DNA of 64,000 bases from Bradyrhizobium lupini (GTDB lineage Bacteria; Pseudomonadota; Alphaproteobacteria; Rhizobiales; Xanthobacteraceae): NCBI RefSeq assembly GCF_040939785.1, contig NZ_CP162553.1, positions 744,001 to 808,000 of the forward strand, given 5' to 3'. Below the pieces are notes generated by a model. The model was given only the letters and a program-made list of their open reading frames with translations, searched no databases and was not told the origin of the DNA. A program made the translations under genes and the position numbers. Below, piece by piece: positions 26,401-36,452 of the stretch (its first letter is position 1; each line of letters starts with the position of its first letter).

Positions 26401-27540
26401 ATGAACGTGCATGCCACCGGCGATCTCAAATTCACCGGCCTCACCCGCCCGGACGGCGCGCCCCTTCGCCTCAACGATCAGGAGTTCGTGGCGATCGATC
26501 GCGACCGGAATGCGAAGTTCGAGGCAACGTACCGGCCGCAGGCCCTCTACAATCGCGCCAACGAGGGTTTCCACGCCAACAACGAAACCTTCCTGCTGCA
26601 CGAGGTCGCGACCAATCTGCCGATCTATCTGCCCGACACCGGCCCTACCGACTTCCATCTTCATCTGCCGCCGGGCGGCTTTCAGCTCGTGCTGGTCACG
26701 TCGGGCGCGTTCACGTTCGACTATGACGGGCGCTTCTATAATGTCGGCCCCGGCGCGGTGATGCTGCAAAGCGCGATCGTGCACCGACAGCTGTTCTACA
26801 CCTGGTCGGGACTGTCGACCGAAGAGAATCTGAAGACGCCGCAGACGGTGGTGCCGGATCCAATCTCGATGGGCTATTCGGGCAAATTCCTCGAAGCCTT
26901 CATCACTGACCCGACGACGTTTCCAAACCCGACCATCGTCGGTCCGGACCAGATCAACGAAGCCGAGACGCCGCGGGTGGCATGGAGCCACTCTCTGCAT
27001 GATCGCCCGGTCGATGCAGGCTTCTGGCTCCAGGACCCCTTGGCGCTGGATGCGCTGTTCAAGCCGCTCACCGACAGCCCGATCAAATCGGCCATGCCGG
27101 TTTACGTGCGCGATATCGGGATCGAGGCTCCGAGCGGTCACCTCGTCGCCGGCCACATCATCGCAACCGATCCGCGCGGCCAATCGCTCTTGTCCAAGAG
27201 CACGTCGTCAGCGGCGGACACCACATGTTTCGCCAAGGGCGAGGTCGTGATCTACCGCGTGATCCGCGGCACGGCCGAATTCAGGAACAAGACTGGCGAG
27301 ACCTTTGAGCTCGCGGCCGGCGATGTGGTGACGGCGGGCAAGAACGCCACAAGCCTCGTCGGTGTTGGTGAGAACACGCAGGTCCTTCGGCTCGGCCTTC
27401 TCAAGGGCATGAACGACCTCCGCAGCTGGACGCCGACGCAACGCGACGAGATCGACGGCCTCGCCGGTCAGATCATCACGCAGAAGGACATCCGTCCGCT
27501 GCGCACCGAGGGCAAGCCGGTCGGATACCTGTACGGCTGA
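26401..27540 (+). CDS. Cupin-domain protein of unknown substrate
   Basis: A 379-residue protein. The cupin-like core is visible in the N-terminal half: DFHLHLPPGGFQLVLVTSGA, then YNVGPGAVMLQSAIVHRQLF, with HLH and the later H-R-Q pattern as possible metal ligands. A second cupin-like strand pattern appears near 280-340 (VIYRVIRGTAEFRNKTGETF, ELAAGDVVTAGKNATSLVGV), suggesting a bicupin. This resembles homogentisate/quercetinase-like bicupins only loosely. It is a single rightward gene convergent with gor, 6 bases apart. Confidence 0.7.
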   Translation: MNVHATGDLKFTGLTRPDGAPLRLNDQEFVAIDRDRNAKFEATYRPQALYNRANEGFHANNETFLLHEVATNLPIYLPDTGPTDFHLHLPPGGFQLVLVTSGAFTFDYDGRFYNVGPGAVMLQSAIVHRQLFYTWSGLSTEENLKTPQTVVPDPISMGYSGKFLEAFITDPTTFPNPTIVGPDQINEAETPRVAWSHSLHDRPVDAGFWLQDPLALDALFKPLTDSPIKSAMPVYVRDIGIEAPSGHLVAGHIIATDPRGQSLLSKSTSSAADTTCFAKGEVVIYRVIRGTAEFRNKTGETFELAAGDVVTAGKNATSLVGVGENTQVLRLGLLKGMNDLRSWTPTQRDEIDGLAGQIITQKDIRPLRTEGKPVGYLYG

Positions 27541-27546
27541 GCGGAG

Positions 27547-28935
27547 TTACTCCGCCGCTTGGCGGACGTGGCGGGCGGTCGGGGTGCGCATGGTGACGAG
27601 CTCTTCGGACGCGGTCGGATGCAGCGCGATCGTCGCGTCGAAATCGGCCTTGGTCGCCTTCATCTTCACCGCAATCGCGACTGCCTGCGTGATCTCGGCT
27701 GCGGCATCGCCGACGATGTGACAGCCGAGCACACGGTCGGTTGAACCATCGACGACGAGCTTCATCAGCACGCGGGTATCGCGGCCCGACATCGTCGCCT
27801 TGATGGGCCGGAACGTGGTCTTGTAAATGTCGATATGGCTGAATTGCGCGCGGGCTTCCGTCTCGGTCAGGCCGACGGTGCCGACCTCCGGCTGCGAGAA
27901 CACGGCGGTCGGGATGTTGGCGTGATCGACCTGCACCTCGCGCTTGCCGAACACGCTGTCGGCGAACGCATGGCCCTCGCGGATCGCGACCGGCGTCAGG
28001 TTGAAGCGATGGGTGACGTCGCCGATCGCGTAGATGCTGTCGACCGAGCTCTTGGAGAAATGGTCGACCGCGATGCCGCCGTTCCGCGGGTTGATGGCGA
28101 CGCCGGCCTTCTCCAGGCCGAGATTGGCGACCGCGGGATGGCGGCCGATCGCGAACATCACCTGGTCGGAGGCAAGGCTCGATCCGTTCGACAGATGCGT
28201 GGTGAATTCCTCGCCGTGCCGATCGACCTTCGTCACCGTGCAGCCGGTCAGGATGGTGATGCCCTGCTTCTCCATCTCGGCGCGGACATGGGCGCGAACA
28301 TCCTCGTCGAAGCCGCGAAGAATGTTGTCGCCGCGATAGATGACTGTGACGTCGGAGCCGAAGCCGGCGAAGATGCCGGCGAACTCCAGCGCGATGTAGC
28401 CGCCGCCCTGGATCACGATCCGCTTCGGCAGCTTGGCCAGGTGAAACGCCTCGTTGGAGGAGATCACGTGCTCGATGCCGGGAATCGGAGCGCCGTGATT
28501 GGGCGCGCCGCCGGTGGCGATCAAAATGTATTTTGCAGTGATCTTCCGGTCGTTCTCGAGCAGGCGGACGGTGTGCTTGTCCTCGATCACCGCGCGGCTC
28601 TTGACGATTTGCGCGCCCGACTTCTCGACATTGGCGGTGTAAGCCGCCTCCAGACGCGCGATCTCCTTGTCCTTGTTGGCGATCAGCGTCGGCCAGTCGA
28701 AGGTCGCAGACGGAACGGTCCAGCCAAAGCCGGCGGCGTCCTCGATCTCATGGCGGAAATGCGAGCCGATGACGAACAGCTTCTTCGGCACACAGCCGCG
28801 GATCACGCAGGTCCCGCCCATGCGGTACTCTTCCGCGATCATGACGCGGGCGCCGTAGCCGGCCGCGATGCGGGCGGCGCGCACGCCGCCCGAACCGCCA
28901 CCGATGACAAAGAGGTCGACGTCGAATTCAGCCAT
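27547..28935 (-). CDS. gor: Glutathione-disulfide reductase
   Basis: A 462-residue FAD flavoenzyme reducing GSSG with NADPH. The FAD-binding IGGGSGGVRAARIAA is at residues 11-25, the redox disulfide is in GTCVIRGCVPKK (C43, C48), the NAD(P) site is QGGGYIALEFAGIFAGFGSD, and the dimer-interface catalytic His-Glu is in LHPTASEELVTM. The CVIRGC spacing is that of rhizobial Gor. It lies 55 bases upstream of a decayed GAGCATGATC-type repeat and the DUF2059 gene; the two may be cotranscribed. Confidence 0.95.
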   Translation of the reverse strand: MAEFDVDLFVIGGGSGGVRAARIAAGYGARVMIAEEYRMGGTCVIRGCVPKKLFVIGSHFRHEIEDAAGFGWTVPSATFDWPTLIANKDKEIARLEAAYTANVEKSGAQIVKSRAVIEDKHTVRLLENDRKITAKYILIATGGAPNHGAPIPGIEHVISSNEAFHLAKLPKRIVIQGGGYIALEFAGIFAGFGSDVTVIYRGDNILRGFDEDVRAHVRAEMEKQGITILTGCTVTKVDRHGEEFTTHLSNGSSLASDQVMFAIGRHPAVANLGLEKAGVAINPRNGGIAVDHFSKSSVDSIYAIGDVTHRFNLTPVAIREGHAFADSVFGKREVQVDHANIPTAVFSQPEVGTVGLTETEARAQFSHIDIYKTTFRPIKATMSGRDTRVLMKLVVDGSTDRVLGCHIVGDAAAEITQAVAIAVKMKATKADFDATIALHPTASEELVTMRTPTARHVRQAAE

Positions 28936-28949
28936 TGTCCACTCCGACC

Positions 28950-28980
28950 TCTTTCAGAACATGATCCGGATTCCGATCAG
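28950..28980. repeat. Degenerate half copy of the GAGCATGATC palindrome
   Basis: TTTCAGAACATGATCCGGAT followed by TCCGATCAG is a decayed single arm of the repeat seen complete at 8251-8299. It lies in the 55-base gap between gor and the DUF2059 gene. Confidence 0.4.
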
Positions 28981-28990
28981 ATAGGGACTG

Positions 28991-29509
28991 TCAGATCTCC
29001 TTGCCACGCTTGCGCATCTCGGCGCGGAAGGCACCCATCACGGTCTCGGAGAAGTTCTGAGCCCAGGAGTTCATGAAGGCCATGCTCAGCCCGATCGCGC
29101 GCGGCTCGGCTTCGATCAGCTTCTTGCCCAGCGGCGACTTGTAGAAGGTGACGAGATCCTTCAGCTCCTGCTCGGTGAACTCGCTGGCATAGACCTGCGC
29201 CATGCCTTCTCCGATCTCCTTTTCGCGGCCTGCCAGCTGCTGGTTGACGACCCCGGCGACCTCGGTGAGATCCTTCTGATAGTTGAGGTTCTGCTGGATC
29301 AGCGCGATCCTGGTCTTATCGACCAGGCCGGGCACGGCGTTGGCATACATCGCACTGGCGTTCTTGATCGCGAGGATCTCCTTGGCGGCCGCGATGGCCG
29401 TCGGCGACGATTTCGGCGGAGCCGCCTGCTGGGCCCCGGCCGGGGCGACCGAGAGGGCCAGTCCCACAGCGAGGGTCGCGACCGGCAACAATTTCAAAAC
29501 GCTCTTCAT
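28991..29509 (-). CDS. DUF2059 exported protein
   Basis: A 172-residue protein with signal peptide (MKSVLKLLPVATLAVGLALS, cleaved after PAGAQ) and the DUF2059 helical domain: EFTEQELKDLVTFYKSPLGK, then KLIEAEPRAIGLSMAFMNSW. The FYKSPLGKK block is diagnostic for the family, whose function is unknown. It follows rpiA by two bases on the same strand (stop to start 29512/29509), so the two are probably cotranscribed. Confidence 0.9.
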   Translation of the reverse strand: MKSVLKLLPVATLAVGLALSVAPAGAQQAAPPKSSPTAIAAAKEILAIKNASAMYANAVPGLVDKTRIALIQQNLNYQKDLTEVAGVVNQQLAGREKEIGEGMAQVYASEFTEQELKDLVTFYKSPLGKKLIEAEPRAIGLSMAFMNSWAQNFSETVMGAFRAEMRKRGKEI

Positions 29510-29511
29510 TC

Positions 29512-30225
29512 CTAGTCTCCTTTCGGCTTTCGCCGTTCAATCACGCGAATTCCCTCGCCACCCGCCAAGACAGCCGAGCTGGCCAAGCCGATGAACAAAC
29601 CATGCTCGACGACGCCGGGGATCGCGCTCAACGCCGTGGCGAGGCGGGCGGGATCCTCAATCTTTTCGAGCTGGGCATCGAGGATCCAGTGGCCGCCATC
29701 GGTGACGAAAACGTGGCCGTCCTTGCCGTTGCGGACCGCCATCTGCCCGGAAACGCCGCATTCCGCAAACGCCTTCTCGATCGCGCGACGCGTTGCGCCG
29801 AGCCCGAACGGGATGACTTCGACCGGCAGCGGAAAGCCGCCGAGTGTCGGCACCCATTTGGTGTCGTCGGCAATCACGATCATGCGATCCGAGGCGGCCG
29901 CCACGATTTTCTCGCGCAACAGCGCGCCGCCGCCGCCCTTGATCAGATTGAGTTCGGGATCGATCTCGTCGGCGCCGTCGACGGTGATGTCGAGATGATC
30001 GATCTCATCCAGCGTGGTCAGCGGCACGCCGCAGCGGATTGCATCGAGACGCGTCGCCTCGGAGGTCGGCACGCCGATCACTTTCAGTCCGGCGCGGACC
30101 CGCTCGCCGAGCAGCTCGACGAAATGTTTTGCAGTCGAGCCGGTACCGAGCCCGAGCTGCATGCCGTCACGGACGTCCTCGAGGGCGCGCGCCGCAGCCT
30201 GCCGCTTCAACTGGTCCATGTTCAC
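29512..30225 (-). CDS. rpiA: Ribose-5-phosphate isomerase A
   Basis: A 237-residue cytoplasmic enzyme interconverting ribose-5-phosphate and ribulose-5-phosphate in the pentose phosphate pathway. Family motifs are [17 protein letters not shown] (phosphate site), [31 protein letters not shown] (catalytic Asp), [14 protein letters not shown] with the Lys, and [13 protein letters not shown]. Length is normal. First gene of a leftward pair with DUF2059. Confidence 0.97.
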   Translation of the reverse strand: MNMDQLKRQAAARALEDVRDGMQLGLGTGSTAKHFVELLGERVRAGLKVIGVPTSEATRLDAIRCGVPLTTLDEIDHLDITVDGADEIDPELNLIKGGGGALLREKIVAAASDRMIVIADDTKWVPTLGGFPLPVEVIPFGLGATRRAIEKAFAECGVSGQMAVRNGKDGHVFVTDGGHWILDAQLEKIEDPARLATALSAIPGVVEHGLFIGLASSAVLAGGEGIRVIERRKPKGD

Positions 30226-30392
30226 GTTTGCGCCGTCCCTGAATTACGAGTGTTAGGCTTGCGGCGGCCTGTGTAGCCTCGTTTTCCCTCGGAGAACAGG
30301 GTCTGGGGGAACAGGCCTCCGGACCCACCTTATAAGGTGATCTTATGGCTTCGGCCCTTGCGCGGGCGGGGCCGGGCCGGTAGCGCTGGACC

Positions 30393-31082
30393 ATGACCCC
30401 CTCCCACACCATCGTCTTCGATCTCGACGGCACGCTTGTGGATACCGCGCCCGACCTGATCACCGCGCTCAATTACGTGCTCGACCGCGAAGGGCTGCCG
30501 CCCGTGCCGATGGCCTCGGCCCGCAACATGATCGGCGCCGGCGCCCGCAAGCTGATCGAGCGGGGGCTGGAGGCCGAGGGCCGCAGCGTCACGGTGGCCG
30601 ACATGGACCGGATGACGGCCGATTTCATCGGCTATTACGCCGACAATATCGCCGTCGAATCCCGGCCCTTCGAGGGTCTGGAGGCCGCGCTCGACCATTT
30701 TGCAGCCCAGGGCCATCGCCTTGCGGTCTGCACCAACAAGCTGGAATGGTTGTCGAAGCGCCTGCTGGATCAGCTCGACCTGAGCCGGCGCTTCGCCGCG
30801 ATCTGCGGCGCTGACACTTTTGGCGTCCAGAAGCCCGATCCGACCATTTTCCGGGAAACGGTGGCGCGGGCCGGCGGCGAGGTGAAAGCCAGCATCATGG
30901 TCGGCGACGCCGGACCCGATGTCGGTGTGGCCCGGCGCGCCGGAGTTCCCGTGATCGGGGTCAGCTTCGGCTATACGGACGTCCCGATTGCCGAGTTGAA
31001 GCCGGACCGGCTGATCCATCACATGCGCGACCTGCCGGCAGCCGCCAGCAGCCTGATGACCGCGCAGGCAGGTCTCAAGTAG
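30393..31082 (+). CDS. gph: Phosphoglycolate phosphatase (HAD family)
   Basis: A 229-residue HAD hydrolase that removes phosphate from 2-phosphoglycolate, formed in DNA repair or by Rubisco. Motif I FDLDGTLVDTAPD (nucleophile Asp), motif II CTNKLEWLSKRLL, motif III Lys in FGVQKPDPTIF, and motif IV MVGDAGPDVGVARRAG are all present. The cap region (RNMIGAGARKLIERGLEA) fits Gph. It is divergent from rpiA. Confidence 0.93.
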   Translation: MTPSHTIVFDLDGTLVDTAPDLITALNYVLDREGLPPVPMASARNMIGAGARKLIERGLEAEGRSVTVADMDRMTADFIGYYADNIAVESRPFEGLEAALDHFAAQGHRLAVCTNKLEWLSKRLLDQLDLSRRFAAICGADTFGVQKPDPTIFRETVARAGGEVKASIMVGDAGPDVGVARRAGVPVIGVSFGYTDVPIAELKPDRLIHHMRDLPAAASSLMTAQAGLK

Positions 31083-31221
31083 CTGAGATAGCTTAGTTAT
31101 TCCACGGAATCCCGCTTTAACCATCTACTAACGATGTGCGGCCGGCCGGTTGCTCGTTCGGAACGACACTCCTAAGTTTGTCCGGGGATGTGGCGGTTCG
31201 TCGCAGTAGAAGTGGATGGTC

Positions 31222-31719
31222 ATGCGTCGTGTCATTGCGATTGCGCTAGCTGGGGTCAGTCTCTTGGGAGCAGCGACCCTTGCCGGCTGCTCCTCGATGT
31301 CTTCGACGTCCTGGGACATGTTCAAATCGGCCCCGCCGACCGTGCAGGTCCGGCTCGAATCCAATCCCCCGGGTGCTGACGCCACGACCTCACTGGGTGC
31401 CGGCTGCAAGACGCCCTGCTCCGTCGCGGTTCCCGCTCCCGACGCCCCCTTCACGGTCGCTTTCGCGCTGCCAAAATACCAGCCGGTGAGCGTACCGGTG
31501 AATGTCATCAGAAATCCCGGCGACTTCACCACGCCCGCCTCGATCACCACCGACCCCAACCCGATTTTCGCGGAGCTCCAGCCGGCCGTTCCGCCAAAAC
31601 CGGTCCGCAAGCCGCACCGCCCGAAGAAACCGAAACCGGCGGCGGCCGCGGTCGCCCCGGCTGCTGCCGCACCGGCTGCGGGCTCGCCTTTCCCCGATCC
31701 TAACGCGGGCATGCGCTGA
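31222..31719 (+). CDS. Lipoprotein with PEGA-like domain
   Basis: A 165-residue lipoprotein. The signal peptide MRRVIAIALAGVSLLGAATL ends in lipobox LAGC, with the lipidated Cys near residue 23. The mature part has a PEGA-like strand pattern (VQVRLESNPPGADATTSLG, then CKTPCSVAVPAPDAPFTVAF, KYQPVSVPVNV). The tail from about 125 is Lys/Pro/Ala-rich and disordered, possibly for cell wall contact. ATGs at 31216 and 31222 are both possible. It is a single gene before moaA. Confidence 0.8.
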   Translation: MRRVIAIALAGVSLLGAATLAGCSSMSSTSWDMFKSAPPTVQVRLESNPPGADATTSLGAGCKTPCSVAVPAPDAPFTVAFALPKYQPVSVPVNVIRNPGDFTTPASITTDPNPIFAELQPAVPPKPVRKPHRPKKPKPAAAAVAPAAAAPAAGSPFPDPNAGMR

Positions 31720-31826
31720 CCTCCGTCATCCCCCAATTGTCTCTGACGCATTCGATGCTTAGATTGCTTCCAGGACACCGCTGAAGCAAAACTGCTCGCG
31801 TTGCCGCAAGTGACAAGGCATTTGGT

Positions 31827-32852
31827 ATGAACGGACTTTCCGCGAGCCCCCTGTCGAGCACGATGACCGATCCGTTCGGACGGACCATCTCGTATTTGCG
31901 CGTCTCCGTCACCGACCGCTGCGACCTGCGCTGCTTCTACTGCATGTCGGAAGACATGACGTTCCTGCCCAAGGCGGACCTGCTGACGCTGGAGGAACTC
32001 GATCGGCTCTGCTCGGCCTTCATTGCCAAGGGTGTGAAGAAGCTGCGGCTCACCGGCGGCGAACCGCTGGTCCGCCGTAACGTGATGACGCTGGTGCGCT
32101 CGCTGTCGCGGCATCTCAAGAGCGGCGCGCTGAGCGAGCTGACGCTGACCACCAACGGCACCCAGCTTGCGAAACATGCCAGCGAGCTCGCCGATTGCGG
32201 CGTCCGCCGCATCAACGTCTCGCTCGACACGCTCGACCCGCAAAAGTTTCGCGAGATCACCCGCTGGGGCGAGATCGACAAGGTGCTGGAAGGCGTTGAG
32301 GCGGCACGCGCCGCGGGCCTCGCGGTCAAGATCAACGCCGTGGCGCTGAAGAACCTCAACGAGGATGAACTTCCCGACCTGATGCGCTGGGCCCACGGCA
32401 AGGGCATGGGGCTGACGCTGATCGAGGTCATGCCGATGGGCGAGATCGGATCGGGACGAATCGACCAATATCTGCCGCTGTCGCTGGTGCGCGCGCGCCT
32501 TGCCCAGCAGTTCACGCTGACCGATCTGGCCGAGAGCACCGGGGGGCCGGCGCGCTATGTCAGCGTCGCCGAGACCGGCGGCAAGCTCGGCTTCATCACC
32601 CCGATGACCCATAATTTCTGCGAATCCTGCAATCGCGTGCGCGTCACTTGCACGGGAACGTTGCACACCTGCCTCGGCCACGAGGATGCCTCCGATTTGC
32701 GCAAACCTCTGCGTGCATCGGACGACGATCTGCTGCTTGCGGATGCGATCGACCGCGCCATTGGGCTGAAGCCCAAGGGCCACGATTTCATTATCGACCG
32801 CCGCCACGACCGCCCCAGCGTCTCCAGGCACATGAGCGTCACCGGCGGCTAA
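31827..32852 (+). CDS. moaA: GTP 3',8-cyclase (molybdenum cofactor biosynthesis)
   Basis: A 341-residue radical SAM enzyme making the first intermediate of molybdopterin from GTP. The N-terminal 4Fe-4S motif is C32-x3-C36-x2-C39 (RCDLRCFYC). The C-terminal cluster ligands are in [19 protein letters not shown], with CX2C spacing, and the protein ends SVTGG, the conserved double glycine needed for activity. [14 protein letters not shown] is the SAM motif. It may start at 31863 rather than 31827. No other moa genes are adjacent. Confidence 0.97.
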   Translation: MNGLSASPLSSTMTDPFGRTISYLRVSVTDRCDLRCFYCMSEDMTFLPKADLLTLEELDRLCSAFIAKGVKKLRLTGGEPLVRRNVMTLVRSLSRHLKSGALSELTLTTNGTQLAKHASELADCGVRRINVSLDTLDPQKFREITRWGEIDKVLEGVEAARAAGLAVKINAVALKNLNEDELPDLMRWAHGKGMGLTLIEVMPMGEIGSGRIDQYLPLSLVRARLAQQFTLTDLAESTGGPARYVSVAETGGKLGFITPMTHNFCESCNRVRVTCTGTLHTCLGHEDASDLRKPLRASDDDLLLADAIDRAIGLKPKGHDFIIDRRHDRPSVSRHMSVTGG

Positions 32853-33022
32853 CATCGGCTGGCCGGCCGCGGCTTATTCCCCTTAACTATCAACAAACTT
32901 CCGATTGACTGGCGGCACGCTCGCTGGTTTGGTGCGGCAGCCTCATGCCTGCGCGGCGAGACAAGCCAACGCGCCCACTCGGCGCAGCCAAGACGGCCGG
33001 GGCAAATCGGGGAGGACCAATC

Positions 33023-33604
33023 TTGCAAGCGCTCCTGAAGCTGAGCAATGGAATTGACGCGTTCACACGTTGGACGGGCAAACGTCTGGCTTGGCTGATC
33101 CTGCTCGCCGTCGTCATCTCGGCGCTGAATGCGATCATCCGAAAGACATTGGACACGTCCTCCAACTCGTGGCTCGAGCTGCAATGGGTGCTTTTCAGCA
33201 TCGTGTTCCTGCTGTGCGCGTCCTGGACGCTGCTCGACAACGAGCACATCCGGATCGACATCTTCAATAGCATGATGCCGAAACGGGCTCGCAACATCAT
33301 CGACATCATCGGGCACATCTTCTTCCTGATCCCGCTGACCGTTGTCATGATCGTGACCGGAATACCGTTCTTCCTGCGCTCGCTCCAGATCAACGAGCAA
33401 TCCGGCAATGCGGGCGGCCTGCCACAATGGCCGGCAAAAGCGCTGATCATGATCGGCTTCGCCCTCCTGCTCGTTCAAGGCATCTCCGAGCTGATCAAGC
33501 GAATCGCGATCATGCGCGGCATGATCCCGGACCCACACGAGTCGCAGGTGTCCGCACTGGAGGCCGAGGTCGAGCACCTCGTCGAAGCGATCGAAAAGAA
33601 GTAG
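33023..33604 (+). CDS. dctQ: TRAP transporter small permease (DctQ)
   Basis: A 193-residue protein with four transmembrane helices: LAWLILLAVVISALNAIIRK, then LELQWVLFSIVFLLCASWTL, IIDIIGHIFFLIPLTVVMIV and ALIMIGFALLLVQGISELIK. The DctQ signature W-x-E-x-Q is in SWLELQWVLF. The start is set at a TTG (33023) preceded by a strong GGGGAGGA site; an ATG at 32945 lies 26 codons upstream with no such site. It ends 27 bases before dctM. Confidence 0.88.
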   Translation: MQALLKLSNGIDAFTRWTGKRLAWLILLAVVISALNAIIRKTLDTSSNSWLELQWVLFSIVFLLCASWTLLDNEHIRIDIFNSMMPKRARNIIDIIGHIFFLIPLTVVMIVTGIPFFLRSLQINEQSGNAGGLPQWPAKALIMIGFALLLVQGISELIKRIAIMRGMIPDPHESQVSALEAEVEHLVEAIEKK

Positions 33605-33631
33605 CCGTTGGCGACGGTTTAGGGGGAAGTC

Positions 33632-35287
33632 ATGACCGCGTTTATTATCGCCAATCTGGCGCCCATCATGTTCGCGACGCTCGTGATCGTGCTGCTGCTC
33701 GGCTACCCGGCAGCATTTTCGCTCGGCGCCGTCGGCCTGTTCTTCGCCATCATCGGCGTTCAGCTCGGCCAATTCCACCCGGACTTTCTCCAGGCCCTGC
33801 CGGAGCGCGTCTACGGCGTGATGAACAACGACACGCTGCTCGCCATTCCCTTCTTCACCTTCATGGGATTGGTGCTCGAGCGCTCCGGCATGGCGGAGGA
33901 TCTGCTCGACACCATCGGCCAGTTGTTCGGCACCATCCGCGGCGGCCTCGCCTACGCGGTGGTGTTCGTCGGCGCGCTGCTTGCGGCGACCACCGGCGTC
34001 GTGGCGGCCTCGGTGATCTCGATGGGCCTGATCTCGCTGCCGATCATGCTGCGCTACGGCTACGACCGCCGCGTGGCGACCGGCATCATCGCGGCCTCCG
34101 GTACGCTGGCGCAGATCATTCCGCCCTCACTCGTCCTGATCGTGATGGCCGACCAGCTCGGCAAGTCGGTCGGCGACATGTACGAGGGCGCATTCATTCC
34201 GGGCCTGGTGCTCGCCGGCCTCTATGCAGGTTACGCGTTCCTCGTGACCATGATTTTCCCGAAGGCGGCGCCGGGTCTTCCCAAGGAGGCGATCGGATTC
34301 CGCGAGGAGAGCGGCGACCGCGGCCTCAAGTCGCTCGGCGTGCTGTTCCTGGCGAGCTGCGTCTTCGGCTGGTTCATGATGCGGAATTCGGAGACACACG
34401 GCGCCGACTTCGTCGTGCTCAGCATGTTCTTCGGCATTCTCTTCGCGTTCTTCGTCGCCATCGCGAACTGGGTCCTCGACAAGCTGACGGGCTACCGCTT
34501 CCTCTCGAAGATGGCGCAACAGACCACCTTCGTCATGGTGCCCCCGCTATTCCTGATCTTCCTGGTGCTGGGCACGATCTTCATCGGCGTCGCGACGCCC
34601 ACCGAAGGCGGTGCGATGGGTGCAGCCGGCGCCCTCATTCTCGGAGCCGCGAAGCGGCGGCTGACCTGGGACCTGATCCGACAGGCCACCGAATCGACGG
34701 CGAAGCTGTCCGCGTTCGTCGTCTTCATCCTGGTCGGGGCACGCGTGTTCTCGCTCACCTTCTACGGCGTCAGCGGCCATGTCTGGGTCGAGCACCTGCT
34801 GACATCCCTGCCCGGCGGCCAGATCGGCTTCCTGATCTTCGTCAACGCCTTCGTCTTCGTGCTGGCGTTCTTCCTCGACTTCTTCGAGCTTGCCTTCATC
34901 GTGATCCCGCTGCTCGGGCCGGCTGCCGAGCATCTCGGCATCGACCTGATCTGGTTCGGCGTCATCCTGGGCGTCAACATGCAGACGTCGTTCATGCATC
35001 CGCCGTTCGGATTTGCGCTGTTCTATTTGCGCTCGGTCGCGCCGAAGGAACGTTATACCGATCGCGTCACCGGCAAACGCATGGAGCCGGTCACGACGGG
35101 ACAGATCTATTGGGGTGCGGTGCCGTTCGTCGTCATCCAGATGATCATGGTGCTGCTCGTGATCATGTTCCCGTCGATGGTGATGCACTACAAGGGCGTG
35201 CAGTCCACCGTCGATCCCAACAGCATCAAGATCGATATTCCCCAGATCGATCTGCCGCCGCTCGACTTCGGCCAGCCGAAGCAATAG
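33632..35287 (+). CDS. dctM: TRAP transporter large permease (DctM)
   Basis: A 551-residue polytopic permease, the Na+-driven subunit of the TRAP importer. Typical DctM blocks: VYGVMNNDTLLAIPFFTFMG, GALLAATTGVVAASVISMGL, IIAASGTLAQIIPPSLVLIV, and ATPTEGGAMGAAGALILGAA. It is longer than usual (about 430), with extra helices in the middle, as in the large 2-oxo-acid/TakQ-type or haloacid systems. A GGGGGAAG site precedes the ATG. It ends 17 bases before a bidirectional terminator. Confidence 0.95.
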   Translation: MTAFIIANLAPIMFATLVIVLLLGYPAAFSLGAVGLFFAIIGVQLGQFHPDFLQALPERVYGVMNNDTLLAIPFFTFMGLVLERSGMAEDLLDTIGQLFGTIRGGLAYAVVFVGALLAATTGVVAASVISMGLISLPIMLRYGYDRRVATGIIAASGTLAQIIPPSLVLIVMADQLGKSVGDMYEGAFIPGLVLAGLYAGYAFLVTMIFPKAAPGLPKEAIGFREESGDRGLKSLGVLFLASCVFGWFMMRNSETHGADFVVLSMFFGILFAFFVAIANWVLDKLTGYRFLSKMAQQTTFVMVPPLFLIFLVLGTIFIGVATPTEGGAMGAAGALILGAAKRRLTWDLIRQATESTAKLSAFVVFILVGARVFSLTFYGVSGHVWVEHLLTSLPGGQIGFLIFVNAFVFVLAFFLDFFELAFIVIPLLGPAAEHLGIDLIWFGVILGVNMQTSFMHPPFGFALFYLRSVAPKERYTDRVTGKRMEPVTTGQIYWGAVPFVVIQMIMVLLVIMFPSMVMHYKGVQSTVDPNSIKIDIPQIDLPPLDFGQPKQ

Positions 35288-35303
35288 CGCCCGGCCCGCC
35301 TGC

Positions 35304-35337
35304 AAAAAAACCCGGAGCGAAAGCTCCGGGTTTTTTC
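35304..35337. terminator. Bidirectional Rho-independent terminator between dctM and dctP
   Basis: A stem CCCGGAGC-GAAA-GCTCCGGG at 35311-35330 is flanked by A7 on the left and T6 on the right, so it can end transcription from both the rightward TRAP operon and the leftward binding-protein gene. Confidence 0.93.
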
Positions 35338-35363
35338 GTTTGGGCCGATCGTGCGCTCTGCGA

Positions 35364-36452
35364 TCAGCTCTGCGAGTTGCGCGCCATGAAGTTGTCATAG
35401 CCGACTTCGGCGACCTGGAACCACTGATATCCGTTGTTCGAGAACGCGGTCAGCGATTCGTAGACCTTCTTGAAGTCCGCGTTGGTAGCCGAGACTTCGG
35501 TGTGCAGCTCCTTTGCCGCCTTGAAGCAGGCTTGCATGACCTCGGGCGAGAACGGATGCAGCTTGGCGCCGGCCGCGAGCAGGCGCCGCAACGCCGGTGG
35601 ATTGGCCTGGTCGTACTTCGCCATCATCCAGTTGTTGGCGTAGTGCCCCGCCTGCTCGAGGATGCTCTGATAGTGCTTCGGCAGAGCATTCCACTTGTCC
35701 TGGTTGACGAAGGCGAGCAGCATCGGCCCGCCTTCCCACCAGCCCGGGAAGTAATAATGCGGCGCGACTTTCACGAAGCCGAGCTTCTCGTCGTCATAGG
35801 GCCCGACCCATTCCGCTGCGTCGATGGTGCCCTTCTCCAGCGCCGGATAGATGTCGCCACCGGCGATCTGCTGCGGCACCGCGCCGAGTTTGGCCATCAC
35901 TTTTCCGGCGAAGCCGCCGATGCGGAATTTCAACCCGCTGAAGTCCTGGGGCGTCTTGACCTCCTTGCGGAACCAGCCACCCATCTGACAGCCGGTGTTG
36001 CCAGCAAGCAGCGAGACGACGTTGTACTTCTTGTAGAACTCGTTGAGAATCTCCCTGCCGCCGCCCAGCATGTACCAGGCCTGGTTGATGCGCATGTTCG
36101 GTCCGAACGGCACGGCCGAGCCGAAGGTGAAGGTCGGGTCCTTGCCGAAATAATAATAAGACGCGGTGTGGCCGATTTCGCAGGTGCCGTTCTGCACGGC
36201 ATCGAGCACCTGAAGGCCCGGCACGATCTCGCCGCCGGCAAATGTCTGAATCTGGAATTTGTTGTCGGTCGCTTCCGCGACCATCTTGGCCATCATCTCG
36301 GCGCCGCCATAGAGCGTGTCGAGCGATTTTGGCCAGCTCGTCGGCATGCGCCATTTGATCTCGGGCGTCGTCTGCGCGATCGCTGGAGCGGCGAGCGTGG
36401 CGACACCCGCCGCACCAAGCCCGGTGACCTTGATGAAATCTCGTCTTTTCAT
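35364..36452 (-). CDS. TRAP transporter substrate-binding protein (DctP), copy 1
   Basis: A 362-residue periplasmic binding protein. The leader MKRRDFIKVTGLGAAGVATL has the twin-arginine motif and an APAIA-Q cleavage site, so it is Tat-exported. The body ([75 protein letters not shown]) is the DctP-type family associated with 2-oxo or dicarboxylic acids. It is convergent with dctM. A close paralogue lies at 43557-44648. Confidence 0.93.
   Translation of the reverse strand: MKRRDFIKVTGLGAAGVATLAAPAIAQTTPEIKWRMPTSWPKSLDTLYGGAEMMAKMVAEATDNKFQIQTFAGGEIVPGLQVLDAVQNGTCEIGHTASYYYFGKDPTFTFGSAVPFGPNMRINQAWYMLGGGREILNEFYKKYNVVSLLAGNTGCQMGGWFRKEVKTPQDFSGLKFRIGGFAGKVMAKLGAVPQQIAGGDIYPALEKGTIDAAEWVGPYDDEKLGFVKVAPHYYFPGWWEGGPMLLAFVNQDKWNALPKHYQSILEQAGHYANNWMMAKYDQANPPALRRLLAAGAKLHPFSPEVMQACFKAAKELHTEVSATNADFKKVYESLTAFSNNGYQWFQVAEVGYDNFMARNSQS

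Noticed and set aside
33427..35400. 657-codon frame overlapping dctM on the same strand
   Set aside because: Arg/Pro/His-rich out-of-frame reading; dctM in the correct frame has clear transmembrane segments and a ribosome site.
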